A stretch of DNA of 60,718 nucleotides, from the NCBI GenBank assembly GCA_038319215.1, contig JBBQCZ010000006.1:1-60718 (forward strand). The letters run 5' to 3'. The notes beneath the pieces were generated by a model. The model was not told where the DNA came from and ran no database searches. It saw only the letters and a program-made list of their open reading frames with translations. Position 1 is the stretch's first letter; each line of letters starts with the position of its first letter. A program made the position numbers and the translations under genes. Origin of the DNA: Bact-19 sp038319215 (lineage in GTDB: Bacteria; Bacteroidota; Bacteroidia; Bacteroidales; ML635J-15). This document shows, in pieces, positions 35,901 to 43,472 of this stretch.

Positions 35901-36542
35901 GTTTATCGCGAGAAAGTTGGCTCGGACAGGCTTTACAACTTAGATCCGATAATGTATGATGACTATGGAAAAGGTCTTATTAGGCATACATTTGGGAAAT
36001 ATTACGATTTAAATACAGCAATTAGCGAACAAAATAAAATACGACAACTTGGAATAAAAGATGCATTTGTTATTGCATACAGCAATGGAGAAAAAATTGC
36101 AATAAATCAAGCCACGAGTCTAATATCTCAAAACACAAGCTTACCTCAGGATCAAATTATTGTAAATGTTCCAGTAAATAATAATCAGCCTGAAGTAAAT
36201 AACCAGGAGAACATTCAATTACCTGAAAGAAATCTACCAGAAGTAGAAAACAATCAACCTGCTCAAGGCCAAAAAGTTGAATATTATGTTCAACTAGGAG
36301 CCTTTAGGTCAGATGTAGGCACATATATCAAAGACTCTTTCCGCAGAATATCAGGTACTAGTAAGTTGTTTAAATTAACTTCTAACGATATGATTGTTTA
36401 CCGAACTGGTGTATTTACAACATACGCTGCTGCACAAACTGGACTAGCGAACGCACATTCAGGCGGAATAAAAGATGCTTTTATCTTGGCAATTATTGAT
36501 GGAAAGAGAGTTGATATTGCCACTGCAAGAGCAGCAGAATAA
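29934..36542 (+). CDS. Giant exported protein: TPR, PD40 propeller, coiled coils, three SPOR domains
   Basis: A 2202-residue protein starting at TTG and directly encoding a signal peptide (ending VFAQ). The order is: TPR-like helices (about 35-150); PD40/WD40-like propeller repeats (about 205-342; ALFFSSYGD, AFPFLSEDGITLYYSSKGH, TAYFASNRD); a very long Lys/Glu/Asn-rich coiled-coil region (about 400-1770); and three SPOR domains at about 1824-1905, 1981-2065 and 2114-2200 (CYRIQIGAY, YCVQIGVYR, YYVQLGAFR). SPOR domains bind denuded peptidoglycan. TPR plus PD40 recalls PorE-like envelope proteins, but no OmpA domain is present. A likely periplasmic scaffold between cell wall and envelope partners; the exact role is unknown. 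It carries a 108-bp tandem duplication. Confidence 0.85.
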   Translation: MIYRINKIVLLILVVLLIDIQVFAQFKPSAPLNQDENELYTTCKDQFFNEDYVQSYQGFSQLLSLYPREEVFNYYYGACLVKLNNNIKSGIDYLKYAAAKDINPANFYIGLGYHYSYDFNQALQFYEVYKQNAKQKDIVNFEVEQYITMAKHGIDLVKYAYELKVLSTKNINRDNFYYSYNLKDFGGEIIVKTDQFKGKADKEIREVDLMYISDIHNALFFSSYGDSKKNSLDIYMSRKEKDNWSAPQKLPNTINTKYDEAFPFLSEDGITLYYSSKGHNSMGGYDIFKTTWDVKNNVWSEPKNLDFPINTPFDDIMYSVDRYDETAYFASNRDTKNDKITVFRILTEPDPQKRKLETMADIYQNANLQVNPVSMTELTKRQEVRAIAMRDTSSNTIAVITNKDSVDDADVLIQNAIAKLDEKSEVASSYLEYAASTYKLTEIKLNEVKEINRQISQLKNKSDANSAALRDSLASMANLKAIEASELYDISKFFADAAKQTNGLISYYQSEINVLDKTSRNEKSLVGDIKNIDTEIKNINTEFPFDVYLSGLKLEKTQKKSQMDKFSGKNQPELQKLELLNEKILLKVELAKKEAEFDVREKYIYDIKTFENEKIDIISFVKENNIQIKFLDNDINGIDYKITLANEFRQDIEDGLFVDPNLNVSKLNNEIEILKTSVTQNSLKRMAEAQDKILADLTLYSPIVDYDAILYATNDLADANQNNVFVDTEIYTQKYNTVVSNKTIRTGNLISSNDSLREQVKNKEAEFDVAINDLEKQIIINDINKLQLEINQNSDLIKPGLSIENKTDLTKVIISYEEIKKNQTTTEFEKTISETDKLIAESKLIESDIADLKTLDKTGNSLGIKYLEVVKSEIDAKIASNVKDLTEKQTIATPTYKINDVIAELEKALYPNNQNSIAAKLLVDDLQKAKRLFSDAEKQRDIQQKNDLINQGNSIIDRGIYQAIEYFNGSLITMYSDFNAYKNTYNTYALGNEKTVAFFIKAGEYKKNADRLQLEAEETTDDNLKIKKLAVAYKEMELANLYFNYIFDFLADDKKYSNEKIFVNSNETENLTTLTTDLNKIKTVELIVETIIPTLEINPEIIIKLIKDAENIQIKTDKLTSEYQKATPNKQSEILVEINKLNDEIKDKITNLNAEIVKAQKEIIIDNFTQLENENPDKTFTNLETEVIAFNEKANNSLDSKDFYLLNEVIIAGESIIKKQNELLKNKTILSIADNKINELLAASERNVKFVITETQIAANNAIIADSIAQNNNNIDTANNTIAENNIKPDTAINVISDTVNNNIAENNNNIDTANNTIAENNIKPDTVINVISDTVNNNIAENNNVANNNSSFSNSTKDLDGLIAELEKLNYSNKLEEISLNQQKNESEIDENSNKIISLNQKIGETENNSSQRNINELKQDLAKFEKQQSDVLIEQSKSNIELINQLENIVKTGNNKPMFLTDTTYINLQKSQQDQRNSIISYSNFYSAEELLEIHRKAQATENKLMQILLREASNLSPELLAQSNKQNSDPNTNNSSIANNTDYNNFSYDYDVTTTEKLNKIETKIKTLNPQIQENESKMAELESEMENSNTMADYKKIQKELEKTQQKYLKQIKEYASINTELLNIKYNIAEIHYTNNSALANKKITPVSDSISKLSFDEFRESLALFEVIITYNPKIPDKELIEKYRTANKLSNQGIEHINTANNLIVNNKTNDPLVMAYYKSIENENDSNTIAITNTHQDSLYKDTTNLAVNTDKIPNRDTVSQVATNTLTEIDNTTTTTTQINNSLVLEKTEKNIFEANLASLYSDNNPIKNIEQGEELCYRIQIGAYNALVNNDRFKGMSPIFIESIPNSKLLRYMAGLFYSYNSANTSLPVVRSLGYADAFIVAYYQGKRITVYEARQIEERLQRETQESVLVINNQNSNFQNNITNNANKQDSTISSTIVGNRDTTSTSTQIIEATNNANIATETDLKKTTDIFYCVQIGVYREKVGSDRLYNLDPIMYDDYGKGLIRHTFGKYYDLNTAISEQNKIRQLGIKDAFVIAYSNGEKIAINQATSLISQNTSLPQDQIIVNVPVNNNQPEVNNQENIQLPERNLPEVENNQPAQGQKVEYYVQLGAFRSDVGTYIKDSFRRISGTSKLFKLTSNDMIVYRTGVFTTYAAAQTGLANAHSGGIKDAFILAIIDGKRVDIATARAAE
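33744..33959 (+). repeat. 108-bp tandem duplication inside the giant gene
   Basis: 33744-33851 and 33852-33959 are identical except for one base (GCAATC versus GTAATC context). The unit encodes 36 residues of Asn/Ile/Asp-rich sequence (NIDTANNTIAENNIKPDT, then INVISDTVNNNIAEN), at residues about 1271-1342. The reading frame is kept. Confidence 0.9.
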
Positions 36543-36596
36543 AAATAAATCAAAGAGTTTTAGGATAAAACAAAAAAACAGAACATTAGATTTTAA

Positions 36597-36622
36597 TTGT
36601 ATTGTAATATTGTGTATTTTTG
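36597..36622 (+). promoter_or_regulatory. Promoter of clpS
   Basis: TATTTTTG at 36615-36622 with TTG at 36597-36599. The -7 box ends six bases before the clpS ATG, so the message should have almost no leader. Confidence 0.5.
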
Positions 36623-36628
36623 CAATAT

Positions 36629-36919
36629 ATGAGTGAAAATCAAGAAATAATTAAGCCAATACAGAAAGATGAAACATCACAAGGTATTTCGCGCAATACG
36701 AATCGCCATCTTATTCTGTATAATGACGATAGCAATAGTTTTGATTATGTAATCAGCTGTTTGATTGAAGTCTGCGAACATGATATTATTCAAGCCGAGC
36801 AATGTACTTTTATTACACATTATAAGGGTAAATGCGATATAAAAAAGGGTGACTATAAATCATTGAAGCCACTCAAAGAAAATCTGGTCGAAAAAGGACT
36901 AAGAGTTACAATTGATTGA
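36629..36919 (+). CDS. clpS: ATP-dependent Clp protease adaptor ClpS
   Basis: ClpS delivers N-degron substrates to ClpAP/ClpCP. The 96-residue product has the family core: HLILYNDDSNSFDYVISCLIEVCEH (binding-pocket NDD), AEQCTFITHYKGKCDIKKGD and the final KPLKENLVEKGLRVTID. The ATG at 36629 (MSENQEI) is favoured, because a start at TTG 36620 would lie within the promoter box. It follows the giant gene by 86 bases and is closed by a strong terminator. Confidence 0.93.
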   Translation: MSENQEIIKPIQKDETSQGISRNTNRHLILYNDDSNSFDYVISCLIEVCEHDIIQAEQCTFITHYKGKCDIKKGDYKSLKPLKENLVEKGLRVTID

Positions 36920-36936
36920 TTTGGTTTGTTTTTCAT

Positions 36937-36974
36937 AAAAAAAAGGCTGTTAGGATTACCTGACAGCCTTTTTT
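36937..36974. terminator. Bidirectional terminator between clpS and htpG
   Basis: GGCTGTTAGG (36945-36954) pairs with CCTGACAGCC (36959-36968) with one T-G pair and a 4-base loop. An A-run precedes it and a T-run follows. Confidence 0.85.
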
Positions 36975-36997
36975 CATTTTTAGCCATTTATACCATA

Positions 36998-39061
36998 TTA
37001 TTTCTTTAGCAACTCAACACTACGATTAACAAAATTGCTAAGAGATTCACCTTTGAGTAAATTATTTGAAAGTAGTGCAAGGTCGAACAATTGACTGACA
37101 ATTTTTTGATTTTTGCCATAGCCTTTATAGATTTCGATTTTTTCTTCTTCCAGACTCGAAAGTTCAGTCTCAAGTTCTTCAAGACGGTTTTTATCCTCAA
37201 GAGGTTTTTCGTCTTCTGTTTTAAAATCCTTTAGTTTTTTGTCGAGTTCAGTTTTTTTATTATTAATCTCTGTCAACTGAGCATCTATTTCAATTCGTTT
37301 TGACAATGTTTTCTTCTCTATTTTTGAGCTAAGGTCAACAATAAGTGGATGATTTGTATTTACCACAACTTTATAATCATCTGGTAAATCGCGGTAGAAT
37401 GCTGTTCCGCCACCCATAGCCGACATATCTTTCATACGGCGCATAAACTCATCACGGGTAATGGTTACGGGCAAATCACTTTCACTCATGCTATCACTTG
37501 TAACCCAGTATGATTTATTCTCAGGAATAATCCCCTGAAACACCCATTTTACATTCTCCTGCTCTTTTTCACTTAATACAGATTCTATTTTCTCTTCTTT
37601 TTTAATAAGATTTTCAATTATATCTGAATCAACACGAACAAACCGCGACTCCTCAAATTTACTTTCCAGAGTATTTATTAAATGCATATCTAGTTGCCCG
37701 TCAAGTAAGAGAACATTGTAGCCTTTATTCTTTGCTGCTTTAATGTACGAATACTGATCTTCAACATTAGTTGCGTATAAATAAATTAAGTGATTATTTT
37801 TATCCTTTTGGCTAGGTTCAATTTTTGATTTGTATTCCTCAAATGTATAATACTCATCATCTGTATTTTTCAAAAGTGCAAACTTTTCTGCTCTTTCGTA
37901 AAATTTCTCATCGGAAATCATTCCATAAACAATAAACATTTTAAGGTCGTCCCATTTTTTCTGAAACTCCTCTCTATTGTCTTTAAATATTTCAGCTAAT
38001 CGGTCAGCTACTTTTTTTGTAATATGTCCTGAAATTTTTCTAACATTGGAATCGCTCTGGAGGTAACTTCGAGAAACATTTAATGGAATATCAGGAGAAT
38101 CGAGAACCCCATGAAGCAATGTTAAAAACTCGGGCACAATACCTTCTACAGAGTCAGTAACAAAAACCTGATTACAATACAACTGAATCTTATTTCTGTT
38201 AATATCGAGGTTTGATTTAATTTTAGGGAAATATAATACTCCAGTAAGATTAAATGGGTAATCTACATTAAGATGAATATTAAATAATGGTTCATCAAAA
38301 TTAGAAGGATAAAGTTCGTGATAAAATTTATCGTACTGATCCTCAGTTATTTCGGCAGGTTTTTGCTTCCACAATGGCTTTGTATTATTGATGATATTAT
38401 CCTCATCAGTTTCTACATCCTTACCATCTTTCCATAAAGTCTTTTTCCCAAAAGCTATTTCGACAGGTAAAAACTTACAATATCGGTTCAATAACTCTTG
38501 TATTCTTTGTTTTTCGAGAAATTCTGAAGATTCCTCATCAATATATAAAATGATATCTGTTCCTTGATCTTCTTTTTCGGATTCTGTTAATGTGTATTCT
38601 GGATCGCCTTTGCAAGACCACTTAACGGCTTTTGAGTTCTCTTTGTACGATTTTGTAATAATCTCAACTTTTTCAGAAACCATAAATGAGGAATAGAACC
38701 CTAAGCCAAAATGTCCGATTATTGAGTTCTCGACATTCTTATATTTGTCTAAAAAATCACCTGCACTCGAAAAAGCAATCTGATTAATGTATTTTTCAAC
38801 TTCTTCAGCTGTCATTCCAATACCATTATCTCGAATAGTAAGAGTTTTTTGCTCTTTATCAATCAAAACTTGAACTTTAAGATTGTCAGTTGACCCATTA
38901 AATTCGCCAGAGATAGCTAGAGTTTTTAATTTTTGACTTGCATCAACGGCGTTAGAAACCAACTCTCTAAGGAATATGTCGTGATCTGAATAAAGGAATT
39001 TTTTAATAATTGGAAAAATGTTTTCGGTGGTAACACCAATGTTTCCGGTCTTCTGTGTCAT
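36998..39061 (-). CDS. htpG: Chaperone protein HtpG (Hsp90)
   Basis: Bacterial Hsp90, an ATP-dependent chaperone. The product of about 687 residues has the N-terminal GHKL ATPase (ELVSNAVDASQKL, DNGIGMTAEEV, GHFGLGFYSSFMV), the middle domain (LYCNQVFVTDSVEGIVPEFL, LNVSRSYLQSDSNVRKI) and the C-terminal dimer domain. A Lys/Glu-rich stretch near 620-650 (KKTELDKKLKDFKTEDEKPL) is typical of Bacteroidota HtpG. The ATG at 39061 is favoured over the one two codons upstream (39067). A TGGCA-N6-TTGGA element upstream resembles one before grpE. Confidence 0.96.
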   Translation of the reverse strand: MTQKTGNIGVTTENIFPIIKKFLYSDHDIFLRELVSNAVDASQKLKTLAISGEFNGSTDNLKVQVLIDKEQKTLTIRDNGIGMTAEEVEKYINQIAFSSAGDFLDKYKNVENSIIGHFGLGFYSSFMVSEKVEIITKSYKENSKAVKWSCKGDPEYTLTESEKEDQGTDIILYIDEESSEFLEKQRIQELLNRYCKFLPVEIAFGKKTLWKDGKDVETDEDNIINNTKPLWKQKPAEITEDQYDKFYHELYPSNFDEPLFNIHLNVDYPFNLTGVLYFPKIKSNLDINRNKIQLYCNQVFVTDSVEGIVPEFLTLLHGVLDSPDIPLNVSRSYLQSDSNVRKISGHITKKVADRLAEIFKDNREEFQKKWDDLKMFIVYGMISDEKFYERAEKFALLKNTDDEYYTFEEYKSKIEPSQKDKNNHLIYLYATNVEDQYSYIKAAKNKGYNVLLLDGQLDMHLINTLESKFEESRFVRVDSDIIENLIKKEEKIESVLSEKEQENVKWVFQGIIPENKSYWVTSDSMSESDLPVTITRDEFMRRMKDMSAMGGGTAFYRDLPDDYKVVVNTNHPLIVDLSSKIEKKTLSKRIEIDAQLTEINNKKTELDKKLKDFKTEDEKPLEDKNRLEELETELSSLEEEKIEIYKGYGKNQKIVSQLFDLALLSNNLLKGESLSNFVNRSVELLKK

Positions 39062-39095
39062 AATCAATCAATTTTAGTTAAACCGGCAATGCAAT

Positions 39096-39111
39096 TCCAA
39101 AGTATGTGCCA
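39096..39111 (-). promoter_or_regulatory. Possible shared stress-promoter element before htpG
   Basis: On the minus strand this reads TGGCA-CATACT-TTGGA, like TGGCA-N6-TTGAA before grpE. It lies about 35 bases before the htpG ATG. Whether it is a promoter is inferred only. Confidence 0.3.
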
Positions 39112-39159
39112 GTGCCAAAAACATGACAAAAAGGCAGAAATACAAATAGAATTTTAAAA

Positions 39160-39672
39160 TTAATAAATAAAGAAACCGATTAAGAATAAAATTGCAGCAA
39201 AAACAAACACAGCGAATACAAGAATTGTAGCTCTTTTGCTAGAACGAAATTTCCGCTTAAGGTCATACTCGCTGATAAGGCGAGAAATCAATGGATATAT
39301 TCGAACAAAATATTGTGAGTCTTTTTTTATGAAAGCAGCTGGTTTTACATTACTACTAGTAGCCTTTAATTCAATATTTTCACTATCAGCAAATATTACT
39401 ACTTCAATTTCCCTATCAATACTTTTAATTGATGGAATTAACTCAAGAGCAGTTTTAGTATTCATACCACGACTAGTAATAATGTTGTCGATAATCACAA
39501 TTTTAAAACTCTTATCCTTAGCATCTGTTTTTAATTTGTTCAAAAACATTTGAACCGAGTTAAAAGTATAAAGAGTATAGTTCAATTTCGGTTTGAAGTT
39601 TTCTCTAAAAAAATCGAGGTCGATTACATCATTGTCAACGCAATAAAAATTGATATGTTTAGTAGATTTCAT
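39160..39672 (-). CDS. Receiver-like protein with C-terminal membrane anchor
   Basis: A 170-residue protein. Residues 1-130 resemble a response-regulator receiver: acidic pair near Asp13/Asp15 (YCVDND), candidate phospho-acceptor Asp62 (IVIIDNII), a Ser at the conserved switch position (FADS, Ser97) and Lys116/117 (AFIKKDS). There is no DNA-binding domain. Instead the C-terminus has a basic stretch (LKRKFRSSKR) and one membrane helix (about 148-169), so the receiver should be held at the inner face of the membrane. The gene lies between htpG and an unknown exported-protein gene on the same strand. The partner kinase is unknown. Confidence 0.7.
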   Translation of the reverse strand: MKSTKHINFYCVDNDVIDLDFFRENFKPKLNYTLYTFNSVQMFLNKLKTDAKDKSFKIVIIDNIITSRGMNTKTALELIPSIKSIDREIEVVIFADSENIELKATSSNVKPAAFIKKDSQYFVRIYPLISRLISEYDLKRKFRSSKRATILVFAVFVFAAILFLIGFFIY

Positions 39673-39707
39673 TGTTTCAAAAAATTCTCTTATTTCTAAT
39701 TGGGAGT

Positions 39708-40595
39708 TTAAAAATCTCTAGAGACACCTCTCCTATTTAAAGCATTTATTTTAGGATCTCTCCTAAAGTTTATTGCCTCGTCTGGATTAATATCAGATTG
39801 TAAAATCCATTTGCCTCCACGGAAAATAAATGCATCGTACGAAAAATCGGGTCCATAATATTGATACATATTTGTAAATTTTTGCTCGGGAGGCGCAAGA
39901 TGGTCTAGAACTAGCATATCTTTTTGACTATTAAAGCGAAGCAGCATTGTTGCGCGATCTGCATACTCAAATATTAAACGACCAGTGTTCGTTCTATTAA
40001 GTTTAAATAATTTCTTTCCAAAAATAGGAATACTTTTTCGGTCAAAATATAGGACCTCAACAACTTTACGATTAATTAAGAAGTCGGCACCATCCCAACC
40101 AATTAAAGTATAGTAGGTTAACGAATTCCATTTTTTTGTAATAATCTCATAATAAATTGCACCATACCACTCGGAATTCGTCTGATACAATCGCATCTCA
40201 TCCTTAGCTCCAAATTTTTTATCGTTTAAAAAATACACCTGAATACCTTTATTATCCTTGTATTGTAAAAATCCAAAATATTGAAAGCTTCCATCTTGAT
40301 AATTAAGATTCCAGGTATATACACGTAGGTTATTATCATCCGATTTTAAAACAGAAAGATTTTTCACATCAGAAAAGTCGGCGCCAAAAGATGAAGAAGT
40401 TTTTAAGAAATTTTTTAAATATGAAATTAAATAATTATTTATTTCTTTCTTTTCTTTTTCAGATTTAGTATTGATTATTTCATTGAAAAGATTATTTACA
40501 GAATCGACTTCGGCAATGTATGGATTTTCCTTAGCCCAGACAAAAAGACTTGCTACACAAAGAATTGAAATTATAATTATCCTTTTAACTATCAT
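39708..40595 (-). CDS. Exported protein of unknown function
   Basis: A 295-residue protein with a signal peptide (ending VWAKEN or just before). The mature part is rich in aromatic residues (RVYTWNLNYQDGSFQYFGFLQY, WYGAIYYEI, YYTLIGWDGADFLINRKVVEVLYFD, RLIFEYADRATMLLRFN, VLDHLAPPEQKFTNMYQYYGPDFSYDAF) and looks like a beta-sheet fold. Proteins with the LIGWDG and LDHLAPP segments occur across Bacteroidota, but no function is known to me. The C-terminus ends in a basic tail (RRDPKINALNRRGVSRDF). It may be co-transcribed with the receiver-like gene 35 bases downstream. Confidence 0.78.
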   Translation of the reverse strand: MIVKRIIIISILCVASLFVWAKENPYIAEVDSVNNLFNEIINTKSEKEKKEINNYLISYLKNFLKTSSSFGADFSDVKNLSVLKSDDNNLRVYTWNLNYQDGSFQYFGFLQYKDNKGIQVYFLNDKKFGAKDEMRLYQTNSEWYGAIYYEIITKKWNSLTYYTLIGWDGADFLINRKVVEVLYFDRKSIPIFGKKLFKLNRTNTGRLIFEYADRATMLLRFNSQKDMLVLDHLAPPEQKFTNMYQYYGPDFSYDAFIFRGGKWILQSDINPDEAINFRRDPKINALNRRGVSRDF

Positions 40596-40725
40596 TATAA
40601 AACTAATTTACTCTTATAAAACGTAAAGAATCATAAATATTTTGTAAAAATAAAATTAAATTTAGTTTAGGGCTAAATTAAATGTTTTTTTTGCGACAAA
40701 CACCTCGCATAAAAATGATATTCAC

Positions 40726-41910
40726 TTAAATTCTATCCAATGCTCTATTTATCATATCACAAACGAGTGCAATTTCTTGCTCTGTGATATTTAAAGGTGG
40801 TGCAATTCTAAAAGCGGTGTCGTGAAAGATAAACCAGTCGGTAACAAAACCGATGTCTATTCCTTGTTTAATAAATCTGATGACATTATCGAAACTACCA
40901 ATTTCGACTGCGAGCAAAAGTCCCTTTCCTCTAATTTCAGAGATTTTTGGATTTTTTAGATATTTTCGAAAAAGCATTTCTTTTTTTTCCACATCATTTA
41001 CCAATCCAGATTCGGCGATATAACTTATTGCAGCGAATGCGGCAGCGGCACAAACGGGATGCCCACCAAATGTAGTAATATGGCCAAGAACAGGGTTTGT
41101 TTTAAACGACTGCATGATATGAGTAGCAGATGCAAAAGCCCCTATTGGCATACCCCCGCCTAGGGCTTTGGCGAAACAAACTATGTCTGGAATAATATCA
41201 AAATGTTCAAACCCGAACATTTTGCCGGTACGGCCAAAGCCTGTTTGAATTTCATCAATAATAAGCAAGCACGAATTTAGATCGCAGGTTTCACGCAAAG
41301 CCTTCATATAATCTTTATCTGGAATTACAATCCCAGCCTCTGCTTGTATTGGTTCAAGAACTACGCAAGCTGTTTTATTATCGATAAGACTTAGTTGCTC
41401 AAAATTATTAAATTCTAAGGTATAAACTTCGGGCAACAAAGGCCTGAATGAACTTTTAAAATCTTCGTTACCACATAAACTTAAGGCAGCATGCGAGCTT
41501 CCATGATACGCATTGGTATAAGAGAACATTTTTGTTTTACCAGTATATCTCTTCGCCAGTTTAACGGCCCCTTCAATTGCTTCGCTTCCACTATTAACGA
41601 AGTAAACAGAATCTAATGGAGAAGGTAATAAATTACAAATATATTCAGCTAATTTAACCTGTGGACTTTGAATAAATTCGCCATAAACCATCAAATGAAG
41701 GTGTTTTTTTGATTGTTCAATTATTGCTTTTTGAACAGGCTCAAAATTATGCCCCAAACTACTTACCGAAACACCAGATATTAAATCAATGTATTCTTTT
41801 CCATCGGGAGAATACATGTATATCCCATTAGCTCTATCAATCTCGAGCATATAAGGATTTTCGGAAGTTTGGCCAAGGTAATTAAGAAAAAGTTGTCGGT
41901 TGGAACTCAT
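40726..41910 (-). CDS. Class III aminotransferase
   Basis: A PLP-dependent omega-aminotransferase of the ornithine/acetylornithine/4-aminobutyrate group, 394 residues. The marks are VYFVNSGSEAIEGAVKLA, YHGSSHAALSLCG, the VVLEPIQAEAGI loop, LLIIDEIQTGFGRTG with the PLP-binding Asp, the Schiff-base Lys in CFAKALGGGMPIGAF and HITTFGGHPVCAAA. The substrate cannot be assigned. The start codon overlaps the stop of the LytTR gene by one base (TAATG), so translation is likely coupled, an uncommon partner for a regulator. Confidence 0.92.
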   Translation of the reverse strand: MSSNRQLFLNYLGQTSENPYMLEIDRANGIYMYSPDGKEYIDLISGVSVSSLGHNFEPVQKAIIEQSKKHLHLMVYGEFIQSPQVKLAEYICNLLPSPLDSVYFVNSGSEAIEGAVKLAKRYTGKTKMFSYTNAYHGSSHAALSLCGNEDFKSSFRPLLPEVYTLEFNNFEQLSLIDNKTACVVLEPIQAEAGIVIPDKDYMKALRETCDLNSCLLIIDEIQTGFGRTGKMFGFEHFDIIPDIVCFAKALGGGMPIGAFASATHIMQSFKTNPVLGHITTFGGHPVCAAAAFAAISYIAESGLVNDVEKKEMLFRKYLKNPKISEIRGKGLLLAVEIGSFDNVIRFIKQGIDIGFVTDWFIFHDTAFRIAPPLNITEQEIALVCDMINRALDRI

Positions 41911-42608
41911 TATTTTATATTATTAAGTCGAACTGAAATTTCGTTTGCAATTGCCTCGTCGAGCAAAACGCTTTCAAAAGCATCTGGATTTTTAAAGACC
42001 AGTAAATTATTACAAACTTCGCATATTTCATTTAGATTAACAATAACAGAATCATTTATTTTAAAGAAATTTATATTTTCACAGATAATATTCGTGTCGA
42101 AAAGTTTGCTAAGAATAGTAAATGACTTCTTTTTGGTAACAATAAGATTTTTTTCGACATCCTTCTGAATCTTAACAATATCATTAATTTTAAGTCTTAC
42201 GAAGTGTTCATTTATTTTAAAAAACATACGTTCGCATTTTCTTTTATCTTCTTTTTCGAGAATTCTCTCAATTGCACGATTAGTAGATTTTAAGAATCTG
42301 TTGTATTCTATTGGTTTTAGAAGATAATCAATTACGTTATATTCAAATGTATCGAGAGCATATTTTCTATCGCCAGAAATTACGATTACATTTACATCAG
42401 AATTTGCTTCGTCTAGAAACTCAAGACCACTCATTTCTGGCATTTCGATATCCAAAAAAATCACGTCAATGTCGCCACTCTGCACAACATCCAAGGCCTG
42501 TATAGGATTAACGAAAATACCTTTAAGATTGAAAAGTTCAGACTTTTCAATAAAGCTGGCAAGTTGTTTCTGAATTAACTTATCATCGTCTATAATTATA
42601 CAATTCAT
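41910..42608 (-). CDS. LytTR-family response regulator
   Basis: A 232-residue two-component regulator. Residues 1-120 are a receiver (acidic IIDDD at 5-9, phospho-acceptor Asp53 in VIFLDIEMPEMSG, the ISGD switch Ser, and Lys in YLLKPIEY). Residues about 130-232 are a LytTR DNA-binding domain (FFKINEHFVRLKINDIVKIQ, NFFKINDSVIVNLNEICEV). No sensor kinase is in the window. It is read between murI and the aminotransferase, with a 65-base gap after murI. Confidence 0.9.
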   Translation of the reverse strand: MNCIIIDDDKLIQKQLASFIEKSELFNLKGIFVNPIQALDVVQSGDIDVIFLDIEMPEMSGLEFLDEANSDVNVIVISGDRKYALDTFEYNVIDYLLKPIEYNRFLKSTNRAIERILEKEDKRKCERMFFKINEHFVRLKINDIVKIQKDVEKNLIVTKKKSFTILSKLFDTNIICENINFFKINDSVIVNLNEICEVCNNLLVFKNPDAFESVLLDEAIANEISVRLNNIK

Positions 42609-42673
42609 ACAATGCCCAATTAGCGTAACTTAAATTTATACGATATAGACAGTAATATGTTGTAAAATGTTCG

Positions 42674-43471
42674 CTAAACATTTTTTAATTCTACTATAGG
42701 AGCACCTGCTTCTACTTTAAACAATCTAGCTACTACTTTACTCATCACTTTCTGATCACCAGAGTAATAAATAGTAATTTTCTGCGCGTGGTTTTCTGTT
42801 CTGAATATTTTATTTGACATTAATACATCCTTTGTACGTCGCGCGACAGGAGCGGCAGAGTCAATAACCTCAACCGTTTCGCCCACGATTTCTTTAATAA
42901 GAGTGTAAAAGTATGGATAATGAGTGCAGCCAAGAACTAATTGATCGATATCATTTAACAAAAATGGATTAACATATTTATTTATCAACTCCCTAACCTG
43001 GTCGCCTTCAAAAATGCCATTTTCAGCAAATTCTACAAGTCCTTTTGCAACTTGCAGGTGTATTATAACATAATCTTTATATTTCTCGCTGGTGGTTTTA
43101 AAATGATTACCGCGAAACGTACCTTCTGTGGCAAGCACACCAACACTTCCGGTTTTGGTATTAAGGCAAGCAGGTTTAACAGCGGGTTCTAGTCCAATAA
43201 TTGGGATATCAAATGCATTTCGCATTAAATTAACAGCAGCAGCAGTTGCGGTATTGCAAGCGATAACAACCAGTTTGCAATTTTGATCAATAAGAAATTT
43301 AATGTTTTTTTCTGAAAGCTGAGTTATTTCGGCAACAGATTTTGGACCATAAGGAGCATTTTTACTATCAGCAAAGTAAATAAAGTCTTCATAAGGAAGT
43401 CTTTTAACCAATTCTTTAAGAACGGTTAGCCCACCTATTCCACTGTCAAATACTCCTATTGGTCTATTCAT
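42674..43471 (-). CDS. murI: Glutamate racemase
   Basis: Makes D-glutamate for peptidoglycan from L-glutamate. The 265-residue product has the family start IGVFDSGIGGLTVL with the catalytic-site Asp, NAPYGPKS, the first catalytic Cys in VVIACNTATAAAV and the second in LVLGCTHYPYF. It is the last member of the conserved bamA-skp-skp-murI block. Its ATG begins directly after a terminator-like hairpin, so its expression may depend on readthrough or on a promoter I cannot see. Confidence 0.95.
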   Translation of the reverse strand: MNRPIGVFDSGIGGLTVLKELVKRLPYEDFIYFADSKNAPYGPKSVAEITQLSEKNIKFLIDQNCKLVVIACNTATAAAVNLMRNAFDIPIIGLEPAVKPACLNTKTGSVGVLATEGTFRGNHFKTTSEKYKDYVIIHLQVAKGLVEFAENGIFEGDQVRELINKYVNPFLLNDIDQLVLGCTHYPYFYTLIKEIVGETVEVIDSAAPVARRTKDVLMSNKIFRTENHAQKITIYYSGDQKVMSKVVARLFKVEAGAPIVELKNV

Positions 43472-43472
43472 A

